A stretch of DNA of 64,000 bases, from the NCBI RefSeq assembly GCF_000002425.4, contig NC_037269.1, positions 8,949,444 through 9,013,443 on the forward strand, in the 5' to 3' direction. The notes beneath the pieces were generated by a model. It was not told where the DNA came from. It made no database searches and was given only the letters and a program-made list of their open reading frames with translations. This document shows positions 49,901 through 61,738 of this stretch, piece by piece; positions within the stretch are counted from its first letter, which is position 1, and the number at the start of each line of letters is the position of its first letter. Source of the DNA: Physcomitrium patens. Taxonomy: Eukaryota; Streptophyta; Bryopsida; Funariales; Funariaceae. The position numbers and the translations under genes were made by a program.

Positions 49901-50029
49901 AAAAACTTCCATGGATCTAACTATCTATCCCTATATCTTAATAATATCAATATATTATCTATACCTTGTTTTAGCTAATCTTCCTGCATTTATGCAAAAC
50001 GTCCTTGTTTTGCTCCTGATGGTATCTCC

Positions 50030-50190
50030 AAATTGTATTTTGGCAATGGATGAGGTTTTGTGTAGATTTATGCATTGCATCATGGATGGAATAACCTTTC
50101 CAAAGAACTTTGTACTAAAGTCGTGGACGTCCATTGCCATGACAAAGGTAACGATGTTCCAAAATATTGTTCACTTCATATTCTTATTTG
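50030..50190 (-). pseudogene. Element E chromodomain
   Basis: Minus-strand text EYEVNNILEHRYLCHGNGR, PRL, stop, then YKVLWKGYSIHDAMHK fits the chromodomain consensus (E.E.ILD.R...G......YLVKWKGY...E.TWEP). The W-K-G-Y core is kept, one stop precedes it, and the TWEP motif is lost (AMHK). Confidence 0.7.
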
Positions 50191-50499
50191 TCATCAACTA
50201 CAACTTGTGGTGGTAGTAGTTGGTATTGATCCAGAAAGCATTTTGGTTTGATATGAAATTCTTAAATTTGCAAAAGATGGAAGACTAAATAGACCTGAAT
50301 ATGTAGCGGAAGCTCAAGGCAATATATAATATCAAAAATCACTACAAAAATATAAAAAGTTCCAAGCCACCGAGGTGTTAGTTTACAAATTTGAGTTAAT
50401 ATAACTAGTGGCAAGTTAGTATTTGAGAGTAATACTTGATCACTCTCTTGGAAGATCTTATATTGTAAGTGGGTATCTACATACTTGTTATTCTGTCGA

Positions 50500-51100
50500 T
50501 TTTATATGATAAGGAGGCAATTTTGTGCTTCTTGTAAGGCCATTATAAGCCATTGTATAAATTCTTCTACTGTTAGATTATTGGTGTCAATGGAACAATG
50601 GAGAATTACTAGCATAATCGGATACTCATCGATATTAAGGAAAAATAAAGAATGATCTATACTTGCTTGAATATTATTATTATAAGTAAACTCCAAGAGT
50701 ATTAAGTATTCATCTCAATCATTATTATGAACCACTACAAATGCCTAAAACATATCCTCTTAGGTCCAATTTATACGCTCTATACAATCCATCTATTTAA
50801 AAATAGAAGGCTATAGACATGAGAAGTCGTGTGTTTAGTAGCTTGAATAAGGCTTATTAAAAACTTCCCCTGAAGCATAGATCCCAATTTGAAATAATGA
50901 CACGAGATAATCCATGGTGATGGAAGATGGTATCAAAAAAGACTCGTGCAAGCATTGCAGTATCAATATCTAAGTGTATTACAACCAAGTAAAATTGCTT
51001 CAAGATGTGATCCATAAAGACATCAATTGCGGTATAATTATGAGGCGTTTGTAGCAAACACATATTAACATCTATAGTCACTTATTCCTAACATGTTGTA
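50500..51100 (-). pseudogene. Element E integrase core and C-terminal part
   Basis: The frame 51081-50857 contains TPHNYTAIDVFMDHILKQFY and FFDTIFHHHGLSRVIISNWD, the central integrase region; the second catalytic Asp position reads SNWD. The frame 50696-50502 begins EFTYNNNIQASIDHSLFFLN, the AYN..H.S....PF block after the catalytic Glu. The Glu itself is not visible in frame. Confidence 0.7.
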
Positions 51101-51699
51101 GGTAGTAGAATTAGGTACAATAGTTGAAGAAATATTATGTTGCATGCTTTATTATATTGATATGACTCACAAGAGCATACAACGGCTCAAATATCTCAAT
51201 CCAAATTTGTCCAAAACTATATCTTTGAGGTCCGTTTTAGAATCTTCTCTCGTCTCAGATGTCCAAATATTGGAATGTCATGCCTTTCTTTAAGTATGCA
51301 TGTCTGGAGTATAGTATTTCCAAATATATAAATTCACTTTTTGAAATAAAGTAAGCCTTTTTTAAGACTATAATCTTGATACTATACATTGCCTACTTTC
51401 AGCCAATTACTAATTATCTTGAAATAAACATCTTTATTTGTAGCTTCCTTCCATTTTTCCTCTCTGGTTAGATTTAAAATGATACTACTAATGGTTGCAA
51501 ATTTTGTCTTGTCTTTCGATTTATCCTTCAAGATTGATCTTTGGAATAAGTTGTCTAATATAATATATTGTCACCCTTGCTTGTATTCAAGTTAGATATC
51601 AAAAAGCTACAAGTATTCTTCCTAATGATAATGTCGTGATTTTATTTTTTTCAAATATAAATCATATAGCAAGGATCGATGGTCAATCCAAACAACCAC

Positions 51700-52590
51700 T
51701 AGCTTTCTCAATAGATAGTGTCATCAAATCTTTGTGGTATGTAAAATTACTAATTACTCTTGATCATATGTAGAGTAATTGTACTTTGCTCTTTTGAACT
51801 TGTATGATTCATATGCCATAGGTTGAAGGCTCCTACCAAAGTCTTATTGAAGGATTGCTCCAATAGCAAAGTCGAAGGGATTAATATCAAGTGTACAATG
51901 AAGGTTAAGATTATACAATTGCAATATTGGAGCAATAATAAGTACTTCTTTTAATCTATCAAAGACCAAACATCTACTATAATTTTTTGGACTATTGTAA
52001 TTAATCTTCCATTACTTTTACCTTAAACTTGGTCAATCTTCTACTACTTTCATCTTATCTTGCTCCATATGCATGCCTTTGGAGGATACGACATACTTTA
52101 AAAAGATGGCTTTTTACTTTCAAATTTTATATTTTGATTGTTTATAATAGAAATAATTATCTTGTAACTAATACAATACTTTTCGTAGGTGTTAGTCATG
52201 CTCTTCAAGGATTTTATTATATACAAGGATATCATCAATGAAGACAACTACATACTTGTCTAAAAGATTTTAGAATAATCTATTCATGTAACTCATGTAA
52301 GAGGCTAGAACATTAGTGAGGCCAAAAGATAAAATGAGTCATTTGAAATATCCATAGTGGATACAAAATGCCATCTTTTTTACATCTTCTTTTGCAATAG
52401 GTGTTTGCCAATAGTCTCTTCAAAGATCTAATTTACTAAAGATGGTGGTATCTTAAAGTTGGTTAAGAAGATCATCCATATATAAAAGTGGGTATGTATT
52501 TTTAATAGTTTGTTTATTGAGGCCTCGATAGTCAATGCAAAGGTAAAGTCCACCATCATTCTTGAATGCAAAGAATACATGTCCTTTCTT
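51700..52590 (-). pseudogene. Element E RT and RNase H
   Basis: RT on the minus strand: [20 protein letters not shown] at about 52567-52508, then [21 protein letters not shown], and FIDDILVYNKI at about 52245-52210 (catalytic FIDD kept). RNase H: FDFAIGAILQ at about 51890-51860 and MAYESYKFK. Stops in TTTAAGATACC-type positions and elsewhere. The RT N-terminus is cut at about 52590. Confidence 0.75.
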
Positions 52591-52959
52591 ATTTCTTGTC
52601 CACTTTCAAGAGTTTCAAATTTTCTTGTCTTTTGGCAATAAGCCATTCCAGTTTCTATTTAATATATGTACTTTCTTATTTCTACTTTGTCATTTTTTCT
52701 TTGACGCGGATTTCATTGATTTATGCATCATCTTTCAATTCATGTCCTCAACAAATTGACAAGAGTACACTTACAATATCAAAGCTTTGTCTTGTCTTGA
52801 TTAAGAGTGGATTATCCCTTTCTCATAATAAGACATAATCCTATTAGAAGTTACAAATTATCCTCTTCTAAACTAATATTGTTCTTAGTATTTTTTTTGT
52901 CCTCAAGTCCTTTCTTCTACTTATCTTGAGTAATATTAGATATTTTTTCAAGTGTTATT

Positions 52960-53895
52960 ATGGCACAGCTTATTGAAATAAAGAGTGCAATAGCACAAAT
53001 GCAAAAGCAATTGAGGGAATTGATGCTTGTGATGCATCAACTTAGTTTACGACCACAAAGATCAATAAGAATGATAGGAAGTGAGGATATAGAGATGATT
53101 AGAACTGCTTTAATATCTATACCAAATCATGTCCTTCCACCCACAATAGAACATCTTTCAAGTGTTAGAGAACCAAGAATTACCGTGCCCAAGAAGTTTG
53201 ATGGTACAAGATCCAAATTTCAAGGATTTATCAATCAAGTATAACTTGTGATTGAACTCCAACCTCAAAGCTATTCAACTCCAAGATCATAAGTTAGATT
53301 CATAGGTACACTTCTTTCAAGTTCAAAATTATTATGTTTTTTATCTTTTCATGAACAACAAGATTAAATATTGGATAATCTAGAGGCATTTTTGGTGAAA
53401 TTTTGGTCCATCCATGGAGAACATGATGCAACTCATATTGCAACCAACAAGATCCATATTTTATAATAAGACAATCAATTTGTAATATTATATGCTTCAC
53501 CATTTAGATAACTTTTAATTGATATTAAGTGAAATGATACTGCACTTATTAGCCAATTTTTCTACGAATCATAATATGAAGTAAAGAAATTGATGCTTAA
53601 CTTATTTGATCCTCAAACATTGAATCAAGCAATTGATTTTGTTGTAAAGTGTGACAATTGACTGTTTGAATTTTGATTTGTGAGTCGCACAAGTGGGCCT
53701 CAATGTTACTACAATTCAATGGCAACACCAATATCTCTTCAACACATACATTCAAAAGTAGAGGTTATGCAAATATATATGGTACGTTTTAAACCTCTTA
53801 CCAAGCAAGAAAGGACTTGTTACTATCAAAAAATATTATGCTTATATTATGGAAAATCTAAACACACTACTCAATATTATCCAAAGAAGCAATGA
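52960..53895 (+). pseudogene. Element D gag with damaged zinc knuckle
   Basis: The frame 52960-53244 starts MAQLIEIKSAIAQMQKQLRE (coiled-coil-like) and reaches VPKKFDGTRSKFQGFINQV, a gag capsid signature of this class. After stops, the knuckle at about 53840-53885 reads CLYYGKSKHTTQYYPKKQ: the second and last Cys of the CCHC pattern are Tyr, both explained by G-to-A changes in TGT/TGC. Confidence 0.7.
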
Positions 53896-53978
53896 AACCA
53901 CAAAATAAGAAGCACAATTGTCAAAGAAGACAATGTGTCAAAAAATAAATTTATCCAGCTATAATAAGGACCACGTAG

Positions 53979-54366
53979 TTGGAATCTTATACAATTTCTA
54001 ACAAAGGTCCTATCTTCTCCTCAAAACCTTCTTCTTATTTTATAATAGATGTGTATTTAGGACCTAATAATTATAAAGCCTCTACCTTAATAGATTCAGG
54101 AGCCTCAGCTTATTTTTTAGATATAAAATTTGTTAAAAGTCATAAAATATCGTTAGTACAAAAATCAAAATTTGTTCATGTAGAAGTCAAAGATGGTCAT
54201 CTGTTGTCTTCTAGAGATGTTACTCATAAAATACTTCTTATAGATATAGCAATAAATAGTCATAGTAGTTGTATAATCTTTAATATAATTAAATCTCCTT
54301 CTAATCCAATCATTTTAGATTTATCATAATTAAAAAAATATAATCCTTACATAGATTAGATTTCTC
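53979..54366 (+). pseudogene. Element D aspartic protease
   Basis: Retroviral-type aspartic protease; active site in STLIDSGASAYFLD (D-S-G kept, about residues 36-49 of the frame), then KDGHLLSSRDVTHKILLID and SNPIILDLS. The frame ends in a stop at 54327-54329 where relatives have Trp (LLWLKKY), a TGG-type change, and ISH text continues after it. Confidence 0.75.
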
Positions 54367-54639
54367 ATATGCTTGACTTCTCTAAAAGTAATTAAGAGTG
54401 AAATTAATCTAATAAAAAGTCATAAGTCTAGTACAATAAAACTTGTATTTGTAGGTGCAAGATCTTTTTTGCATATTACAAAAGAAAGATCACCTTGTGT
54501 CATTTATGCCATACTTATTTCTAATGATGCAAAGATTTTAAGTGGCATTCCAAGCCAATATCAAGAGTTTCAAGATATATTTGAGAAGAAGAATATGGAT
54601 ACTCTTTCAAAACATTGTCCCTATGACTACTCAATTGAT

Positions 54640-55910
54640 CTTTAAGAAGGAGCACAACTGCCATTTGGACCAATCTATATTTTATTACAAAATGAATTGG
54701 CTGAACTCAAAGAATATATTGAAGAGAATTTGGCCAAGAATTTCATATGCCATTCTAAATTGCTAACAGGAGCTCCAATCTTATTTGTGAAGAAGAAAGA
54801 TAGATCATTATGGATATATATTGATTATCAAAGACTCAACAAGATGACCATCAAGAATAGGTACCCTCTACCTTTAATATTTAGATTTTTCAATCAACTG
54901 AATCAAGCTAAGATCTACATAAGAATAGATCTACGGAGAGCATATATTCTAGTATGTATTAAAGAAAGAGATGAATAGAAGACTGCATTTTGAACTAGGT
55001 AACGACATTTTAAATACAAAATCATGCCTTTTGGACTTATAAATGCATCGATAGCTTTTCAACATCTAATAAATGATATTTTTTGAGAATTTTTAGACGA
55101 TTTTATTGTCTGGTATTTGGATGACATCTTAATCTATTTTAAGAATATAGATGAATATGAACTTCATGTTCATTGTGTGTTTCAAAAATTAAGAGATGTA
55201 GGACTCTATGCCAAGATTGAAAAGTATGTATTCTTTGCTATTAAAATCAACTTTTTAGAATATATTATTTCAAATAATGGACTTGTGATAGATCCTAAGA
55301 AAGTTCAAATTATTATGGATTGGAAGATTCTAAAAATAATAAGAAATATTTAATGCTTTTTGGACTTTGTCAAGTATTATCGGATCTTCATCAAAGACTT
55401 TTCTTGAGTTGCAGCTCTATTTACATGTTTGACTTGTAAAGACAAACTTGAGTACAATAGAAAAGCTGAAGCATCTTTTGAAGCTTTGAATTCAATTTTT
55501 ATTTTTGTACCAATCTTGAATTGCATCAACTTTTTTAAGTCATTTCTTTATGGAAACAAATACATCAAACTTTGCTTTGGGTGCCATATTATCACAAATG
55601 ATAACAGATGATGAACTTCACCTAGTAGCTGTTCATTCCAAAAAACTTTCAGCATATAAGATTAATTATAAAATCCACGACAAATAACTTCTTGCAATCA
55701 TGGATTCATTTCAAGAATGGCATCATCATCTAAAAGGTGCTTCTAATCCAATCACCATATATATAAATTACAAGAATCTCAAGTACTTCATGTCAATATG
55801 AGTTTTGAATCGTCACGAAGTTCGTTGGAGTATGTCTTTATCAAGATTTGATTTTAAGATGATATATCAATCCAAAAAATAAGAAGGTTTGTTAGACATC
55901 CTTTTTAGAC
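54640..55910 (+). pseudogene. Element D reverse transcriptase and RNase H
   Basis: RT text: EYIEENLAKNFICHSKLLTG, VKKKDRSLWIYIDYQRLNK, YPLPLIFRFFNQLNQAKIY, KIMPFGLINASIAFQ, then WYLDDILIYFKNIDEYELH with YLDD intact (about 55108-55160). The RNase H region follows with KTLGAILSQMITDDELHLVA-type text across a frameshift near 55570-55625 and a HQYHHLKGA-like block. Stops at 54975, 55000 and 55086, among others. Confidence 0.78.
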
Positions 55911-57160
55911 ATTCTTATCTTGCATCAAAAGAAAGAGATGTATCTTTTGATCAACAGAGAATAATTTTTTTAAAATCAGAGCATTTTCATCTTCGAGTAA
56001 TAAAATCAATATTGACTGTTGATTCCACCTTTGTGAAACAAATCCAATCAAGTATGTCTTTTGATCTTCTTATTCATAATATCAAGAATCTTTCTTTTAA
56101 TTCTCAAGATACTTCTAAGTTTGGATACAAAAGCAATCTACTCTATTTCAAAGGTCAATTATATGTTCCAAAAAGAAAAGCATGATTACGTATTCTTCAA
56201 GCATGTCATGACTTTTGAACAGCATGACATTTTGGATACAACAAGACTTTGGAACTTATATCTAGAGATTTTTGGTAGCTACAAATAAAAAAAGGTGTGA
56301 AAGACTTTGTTCAGTCATGCGATATTTGTTCAAGATCAAAAAGTCTCCGTCATCGACCTTACAGACTTCTTCAACCATTATCCATTCCAAAACAACCATG
56401 GTCTTCTATTTCTATGGATTTCATCATGGATCTTTTAATTTTAGGTTCTTATGACTCTATATTCATGATAGTAGATCGTTTTACTAAGATATTATATTTT
56501 GTACCATGTACAAAATCTATCATAAGTGAAGAAATAGCTAAATTCTTTCTTGACAATATCTATCGCTATCATGGATTATCCAAAGATATCATATCAGATA
56601 AGAGAACTCAATTAATATCAAGATTTTGGCTGACTCTTTTTAAGATTCTAAAAGTAGATATAAAATTATCTTCGATATTCCATCCTTAAATTAATGGATA
56701 AACGAAGCATGTTAATTAAGTTTTGTAGCAATATTAAGATGTATCATCAACTACCAACAAAATGATTGGATAACTTTTTTGCCATTGGCAGAGTTTGCTT
56801 ATGATAACACAGTACATACTTCTAGAAAATAAACACCTTTCTTTGCCAATTATGGTTATCATCCATGGCTTGATACTTTTGACTTTTTAAAAGTTGATAA
56901 TCCTGCAATGAAAGATTTGACAAATCATTTGTTAGAGCTACATGCAGTAATGAAGGCTCAGTTAAAAGAAGCTCAAGAACAACAAAAGATCAATGCTGAT
57001 GTCTATCAAAAGGAACAACCATCATTCCACGTGGGTGAAAAGGTATGGTTACTTTGTTGCAATATCAAGACTACTTGTCTTTGTGACAAAATGGACTATT
57101 GTAGGCTTAGACTATTTTCTATTTTTATACAAATCAATCTAATTGCATATCATTTATAAC
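55890..57160 (+). pseudogene. Element D integrase
   Basis: The frame 56297-56689 carries VQSCDICSRSKSLRHRPYR (zinc-binding CxxC), WSSISMDFIMDLLILGSYDS (first Asp), RFTKILYFVPCT, and SKDIISDKRTQLISRFW (second Asp), ending in FHP before a stop. The Glu-bearing QTE.VNQ block is destroyed near 56700. The frame 56908-57159 keeps LLELHAVMKAQLKEAQEQQK, the helix before the C-terminal GPY/F-like region. The layout matches Tf1/sushi-type chromoviruses. Confidence 0.78.
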
Positions 57161-57279
57161 TATTGGAGTCAATAAAAATCCATCTAGTATTTTACTTGCC
57201 TCTTTTTGAACCATACAAGACAATGGACATATCAAAAAGAAGATAAGTGCTACCTCTTCTTATAAAAGTTGACAATAAT

Positions 57280-57425
57280 GAAGAATTTGAAGTGAAAGAA
57301 GTCTTAGATTTAAGGTGGTACAAAAATAAGTTTGAATATCTTGCTTATTGGCATGGATACAATATTAGTGAATGCATATGAAGCAAAGAATTTTATAAAT
57401 GCAACAAAGAAGATGGAGGCTTTTC
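57280..57425 (+). pseudogene. Element D chromodomain
   Basis: NEEFEVKEVLDLRWYKNKFE, then YLAYWHGYNISECI, a stop, SKEFYKCNK. Fits the chromodomain; the Trp of the TWEP motif has become TGA and WKGY reads WHGY. Confidence 0.7.
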
Positions 57426-57899
57426 ATCAATGACATCTATCAAAATTAAGATGAAGACCTTCCTTATAAAAGAAACAAGATCTACATAAAATAACATTAT
57501 ACTTTCAATTCTTGTTTGAAGCTTCTTTATATTTGTGACATTGAGAAGATGAAAAATCAACAACTAGTAAATTTGACTGAAGAGTCTTTGTTTGCTGACT
57601 TATCGGACAAGACATTATGATTGTCACAACCTTTAAGATGACGCAATCAAGATGAAGATCTTCAAGAACGACTCAAGAGTCTTTGTAAAAAATTGACTAG
57701 ATCATGGTTCTTGTAAAAAAAATATTTGAATAAAATATTAATTTTTAAGACTATAATTATATTTATTGATTCATATTTTATATTTTATATTTTATTTTGT
57801 AAGATTGGACTACTATCAATTCTAAATTTTAATGTATTATCTCAAATTTTAAAATGCAAGCTTAGCATAAAGAGAAATCAAATATATTATTGAAATAGA

Positions 57900-58080
57900 C
57901 AAGGATAAGAGGTTTTAGAGTGGCCTCTATTATGATAGTTAAGTACTTTATTTTAAGATAACCTTAGATTTAAGGTTTTAGGGTGGCTTTTGATGTAAGA
58001 TTTTAGAGTAGCCTCAAATACAATGTTTTGACGTGGCCTTCGATATAATATATTGAAATTAGCTTGGATGCAATTTTTTT
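57900..58080 (+). repeat. Degenerate tandem repeat, unit about 25 bp
   Basis: Roughly five diverged units related to GGTTTTAGAGTGGCCTC plus an AAT-rich tail (near 57911, 57973, 57999, 58023, 58045). Alignment is by eye; unit length varies. Confidence 0.4.
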
Positions 58081-58969
58081 TATTTACAAAAAATTATTTC
58101 TATAGTTAGAATTAAAATATCTTGATTGGCTCTAGAAATAACACTATTTTAGCTAAAGTTTTGAAAAACTAAAATTTTGCTCTGATATATCTAAATACTT
58201 TATAAATATAATACTTTCAATTAAGATATTTTTCTAAAGACAATTCTTTTTGAATTGTGTAAAACTTTGTCAATGCTCCAGGCAATGAAGTTCTTGACAT
58301 ATAATTATTATATCTTAAATTCTCTTGCAATATGGAATTACAGCTATTCAAATCATAATGCAACATAGATGCATTGACCAATAGCAAATGATCTTAGTTG
58401 GATGAAGAACCTACTCCAACCAAAGACATAAAAATATCATATTATAACATAAGTACTTCAAATAAATATGTGCAATTACATATATATTTTTTCACATTAT
58501 TTTTGGTTTTACAATAGTCTATAGAATCTATAAATTAGGAAAAATTACTAAAAGACATTGATTTGCAACTCAATTAAGGTTATATAATTCATTGCACAAC
58601 ATAAAGTTGAGAAAAAATTGAAGCAAGAACCAAAATGGTTTATTTTTTATTAATTTCAAATAAATAATATACAAAAAATTCCATATGTTTAAAATTATGA
58701 TGGCTAAAGATTTTAAATTCTAAACCACCTCACAATAAATTATTCTAAATCATATATTGATATAATTGTGTGCCATTATTCTATCTTAAATTTGTTTTTT
58801 TCAAAAGAATCGTTGTTTTTGACATAGTATCAGAATTCTTCGATGGCTTTTGGCTTGTCTTTGTGAATTTAGTCATCTATATATTATCCAAACCGATCAA
58901 CATATTATGCAAAATTCAACATATAAAAATCTAGTCCATGATAAATTTATATCTATATTAAAACTGAGT
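58081..58969. other. AT-rich intergenic, nothing recognised
   Basis: No open frame or repeat that could be supported; may include the 3' part of the transposase relic to the right. Confidence 0.4.
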
Positions 58970-59440
58970 TGAATTTGGATTTTTCTAAGCGAACTTCACT
59001 TACCTTTTAGAAACTCAATATAATGTTTATTTGTAACTCCGAATATTACCAAATAATAACTAAACTCTTTATTTATTGGTTTTTTGCTATCTAGAGTCTT
59101 ATAGCTAAGAATTATTGTTTGACTCACATCATACGCCAAATCTACAAAGAAATACTTTCTATTATCAAAGTATTTTTTAGAATTTTTGAATATTTCTATT
59201 TTTTTGAATATTCTTATATCTACACACAATCAAGGCCAACATGTGATTAGCTTAATGATATAGCAATTAAGATTACATATGACTTCAAGATTTATAAATA
59301 TTTCTTCTTTCTATCAAAAAATATTTCACTGTCATTTTTTGGGCATTAACTCAAGGAAAACTATGTCTTGTTAATAAGTTTAATACAACCTTCAAATTCT
59401 AAAAGAATAAATGACTAGTTAATTTGAAGCCTTTATATAG
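58970..59440 (-). pseudogene. PIF/Harbinger-like DDE transposase relic
   Basis: Minus-strand text matches the DDE_Tnp_4 transposase pattern. Rightmost: CPKNDSEIFFDRKKKYL (about 59345-59295; family pattern E.YF.RK..YS.N.Q). Then in the 77-codon frame 59229-58996: CVDIRIFKKIEIFKNSKKYF (family G..HDSRV...), YFFVDLAYDVSQTIILSYKT (family YLLADSAYP....L.PYK, third-segment Asp), INKEFSYYLVIFGVTNKHYI (family N..FN..L...R...E, with Glu replaced by Lys), and EFLKGK, stop, SSLRK (family G.LK.RW..L, Trp to stop). DNA transposase of the cut-and-paste type. Frames 59467-59788 upstream may be its N-terminal part. Terminal inverted repeats were not found. Confidence 0.6.
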
Positions 59441-59894
59441 TATTTAGATATTGTAGATACTATTGTTCAAGTGAAAGAATCACTTATATCATTCAATTTA
59501 TAAATGTACATATTGTGTTGTTGCCAATATCTTAAGCTCTTCTTAGTCTCCCAATGTTGGCTATATTCTCCTATGATGTAAAGTGCTTTAGTGCTATAGC
59601 CAATTACCAAGCAATTTTTTTTTGTGGGTAATAACTCTTTTTTTTGAAAATGAGATTGTCTTTGATGATTGAAAGCACAATCCAAAAGCTCTTTTTTGAT
59701 GTTGTTGTATTACATATATTTTTACTTGACCATACACCGGGCACCTAGCTATAGAAGCAAAATAATAAAGCAACAATAATTCTACCAAGTCTAATAAAGC
59801 CTTAAATAAAATTCAAATAATTTCTAATAACTCAATCAAACTTTAATCTATCAAAATATATTTAAAAAAAGTCACAAAAGAAATACAAAAAATC

Positions 59895-60110
59895 CTAATA
59901 AAAATCCCAATGTAATCCTATTTGAAACCTTAATTAAATCTTAATCAAATCTTAGGTCAAATCCAAATGAAATCCTAAATCCTAAACAAGTTTTAAATCA
60001 AATCCTAAAAAAATCCTAATTCTATCCAAATCCTAGACCAAATCCTAAACCAAATCCTAATCAAATCTTAAATCTTAAACAAACTCTTAACAAATCTTAT
60101 GGCAAAATAG
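59895..60110 (+). repeat. Degenerate AAATCCTAA-type short repeats
   Basis: About 15 loosely spaced copies of AAATCCTAA or AAATCTTAA separated by 1-8 bp. Resembles a diverged array of a 10-12 bp unit. Confidence 0.5.
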
Positions 60111-61090
60111 AATCTCAACAACTAATGATTAAATCATTGATATCAACTCAATTTTTTCATACTTCTTAATATCTTAGTTAAGAACAAGTATAAGAAAGAT
60201 GAAATCAATTGCACATATCAATTGAGAAAAATACAAGATAATCCAATTAGGTGTTGGATAGCCTCTTACTCTAACCTGAATGTTGAACTTTCAGTGCCAA
60301 TATCTCCTTTTTGAACTATTGAATTGCTCTCAAATTTCACTTAAACATTAGAAATCAAGTCTAATATCTATACAAAAGAATTTAATTTCAATTCAATTTA
60401 CAAGTTGTTGAAGATCTTAGAAACACTCACTAACCCTCAAACTCCAATTTTTGAGACCTCAACCTACAAAAACTTTCATATACTTCAATCTAATCATTCA
60501 ATAGACCTCAAAATTTGCATACACATTTATAACTAGCACAAAAACATATTTTCCAAATTTCATCCACAAATATACTATAGAAGTCAAGAAACCTTCAAAT
60601 TTATAAATATATTTTAATTTTTTGAATCCTAATCTCATTAAGAACATTTTTAACTTTGAAAATCTATCAAAATCTCAATATTAATTCAAACGACATGAAA
60701 CCAATGCCTAAATTTTTTTTCTTAAGTTTTCTCTCAAATTTCTTTTTTTGATCTACCAAAGAACCTTATAGTCACCATAAGTGCATGTTTTTGTACCTCA
60801 ATATATGATTCTGACCCAGGTTGACAACCAATCCTCTCTAGATATCAATTCTTAGATTCTTAACCTAAAATTTGGTAAAATCTAGTCTTAAATCCTTTCT
60901 ATACATGCCTATATTATTTAATTTTCCAATCTACTTTTGTTGTGCCTTATTTATGGTCCTACAAATCAAGTAAAAGCTTATTTTGTAAAAAGACAAGATT
61001 AGCACTTTTTAGTTTTATTATCATTTTGACTATTATTTATATTTCTAAAATAATTTGCTATTATATTTTAAAATAATATCTTCTATAATA
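60111..61090. other. AT-rich intergenic, no gene recognised
   Basis: No supportable open frame on either strand. It lies between the degenerate repeat array and a minus-strand relic. Confidence 0.4.
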
Positions 61091-61381
61091 TAATATTTTC
61101 TTTTCTTTTTTATTCATTAGTTGTATTATATGACAACAATGTTCTTGTAATTTGTCAAAATTGACATCACGCATAAAATAATTCATAATCCAATCAATTG
61201 ATTTGAATACAATATTTTGAGTGAATATGTATCAAGTGCTATGAATTGTGCCATAAACTATTACAAGTTCTTTTGCATCATCAAACTCAAAGAAGTTGTT
61301 TTCAAATATGTTTTCAATCTCTTTGCATTGTTCTTCAAATATTTCAACAAATTCTTCATCAATTAAGAAAATAGACAACAT
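61090..61381 (-). pseudogene. Short acidic reading frame of unknown family (one stop)
   Basis: From ATG at 61381 a 49-codon frame (MLSIFLIDEEFVEIFEEQCK, then EIENIFENNFFEFDDAKELV) ends at TGA 61232 and continues open in the same frame to about 61090 (SIDWIMNYFMRDVNFDKLQE). It is Glu/Phe-rich and predicted helical. No family recognised. It lies upstream of, and on the same strand as, the Harbinger-like transposase and could be part of the same element. Confidence 0.35.
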
Positions 61382-61661
61382 TTCTTAGTTACAAAAGATC
61401 TCTTATTTTTTAGAATATTAAGGTATCATGAAGTTGCACTATAGTATGCAATCCAAATGTTTTAGGATTTATTGTTTTTGGAGCATAGAGGAAGGACAAG
61501 GTTGTAGTGTGGTATGAAATGAAAGAGATTTAGTATTTCAAATTTTTTGGAGCACATAGACCTAGTAAGTTAGTAGTATAGTATAGAGTCAAAAGAGGTA
61601 GAGAGTTGATGCAAGCCACATAGTTTGTGATATTTCATACATCTCTCTTGTGATATTTGAT

Positions 61662-61738
61662 TTCAAAATCACCCACCTTGCAAGGTAGGTGATTTTGAAG
61701 TATCACATGCTATTTCAAAATATCATGTGATATTTTGA
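61662..61738. repeat. Two adjacent palindromes (38 bp and 24 bp)
   Basis: 61662-61699 is a 38-bp inverted repeat with no spacer and one mismatch (arms TTCAAAATCACCCACCTTG and its complement). 61715-61738 is a perfect 11-bp inverted repeat around TG (TCAAAATATCA). The surrounding text repeats TGTGATATTT-like words, suggesting a foldback or MITE-like element. Confidence 0.75.

Larger units (their letters stand above)
49470..52590 (-). mobile_element. Chromovirus E (minus strand), 5' truncated
   Basis: A second chromovirus lineage in minus orientation: RT (about 52585-52190), RNase H (about 51940-51740), integrase (about 51100-50500), chromodomain (about 50190-50030) and a likely 3' LTR (about 49900-49470). 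Gag and protease are missing: at about 52600 the sequence changes to the LTR fragment of element D, so D and E are joined head-to-head there. All frames are broken by stops. Confidence 0.75.
52600..57720 (+). mobile_element. Chromovirus D (plus strand), LTRs mostly lost
   Basis: Most complete copy of the locus 1/2 family. A 5' LTR/leader remnant starts at about 52605 (CTTGTCTTTTGGCAATAAGC matches the LTR landmark). Then gag 52960-53895, protease 53979-54366, RT 54640-55350, RNase H 55430-55900, integrase 55890-57160, chromodomain 57280-57420, and a 3' UTR to about 57720 that matches the one in locus 2 (45840-45960). No 3' LTR follows. It serves as the colinear reference for the rearranged copies. 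Confidence 0.8.

Noticed and set aside
59895..60110. Telomere-like repeats (AAATCCTAA resembles CCCTAAA)
   Set aside because: Units vary in sequence and spacing and the exact CCCTAAA heptamer is not repeated in tandem. No interstitial telomere.
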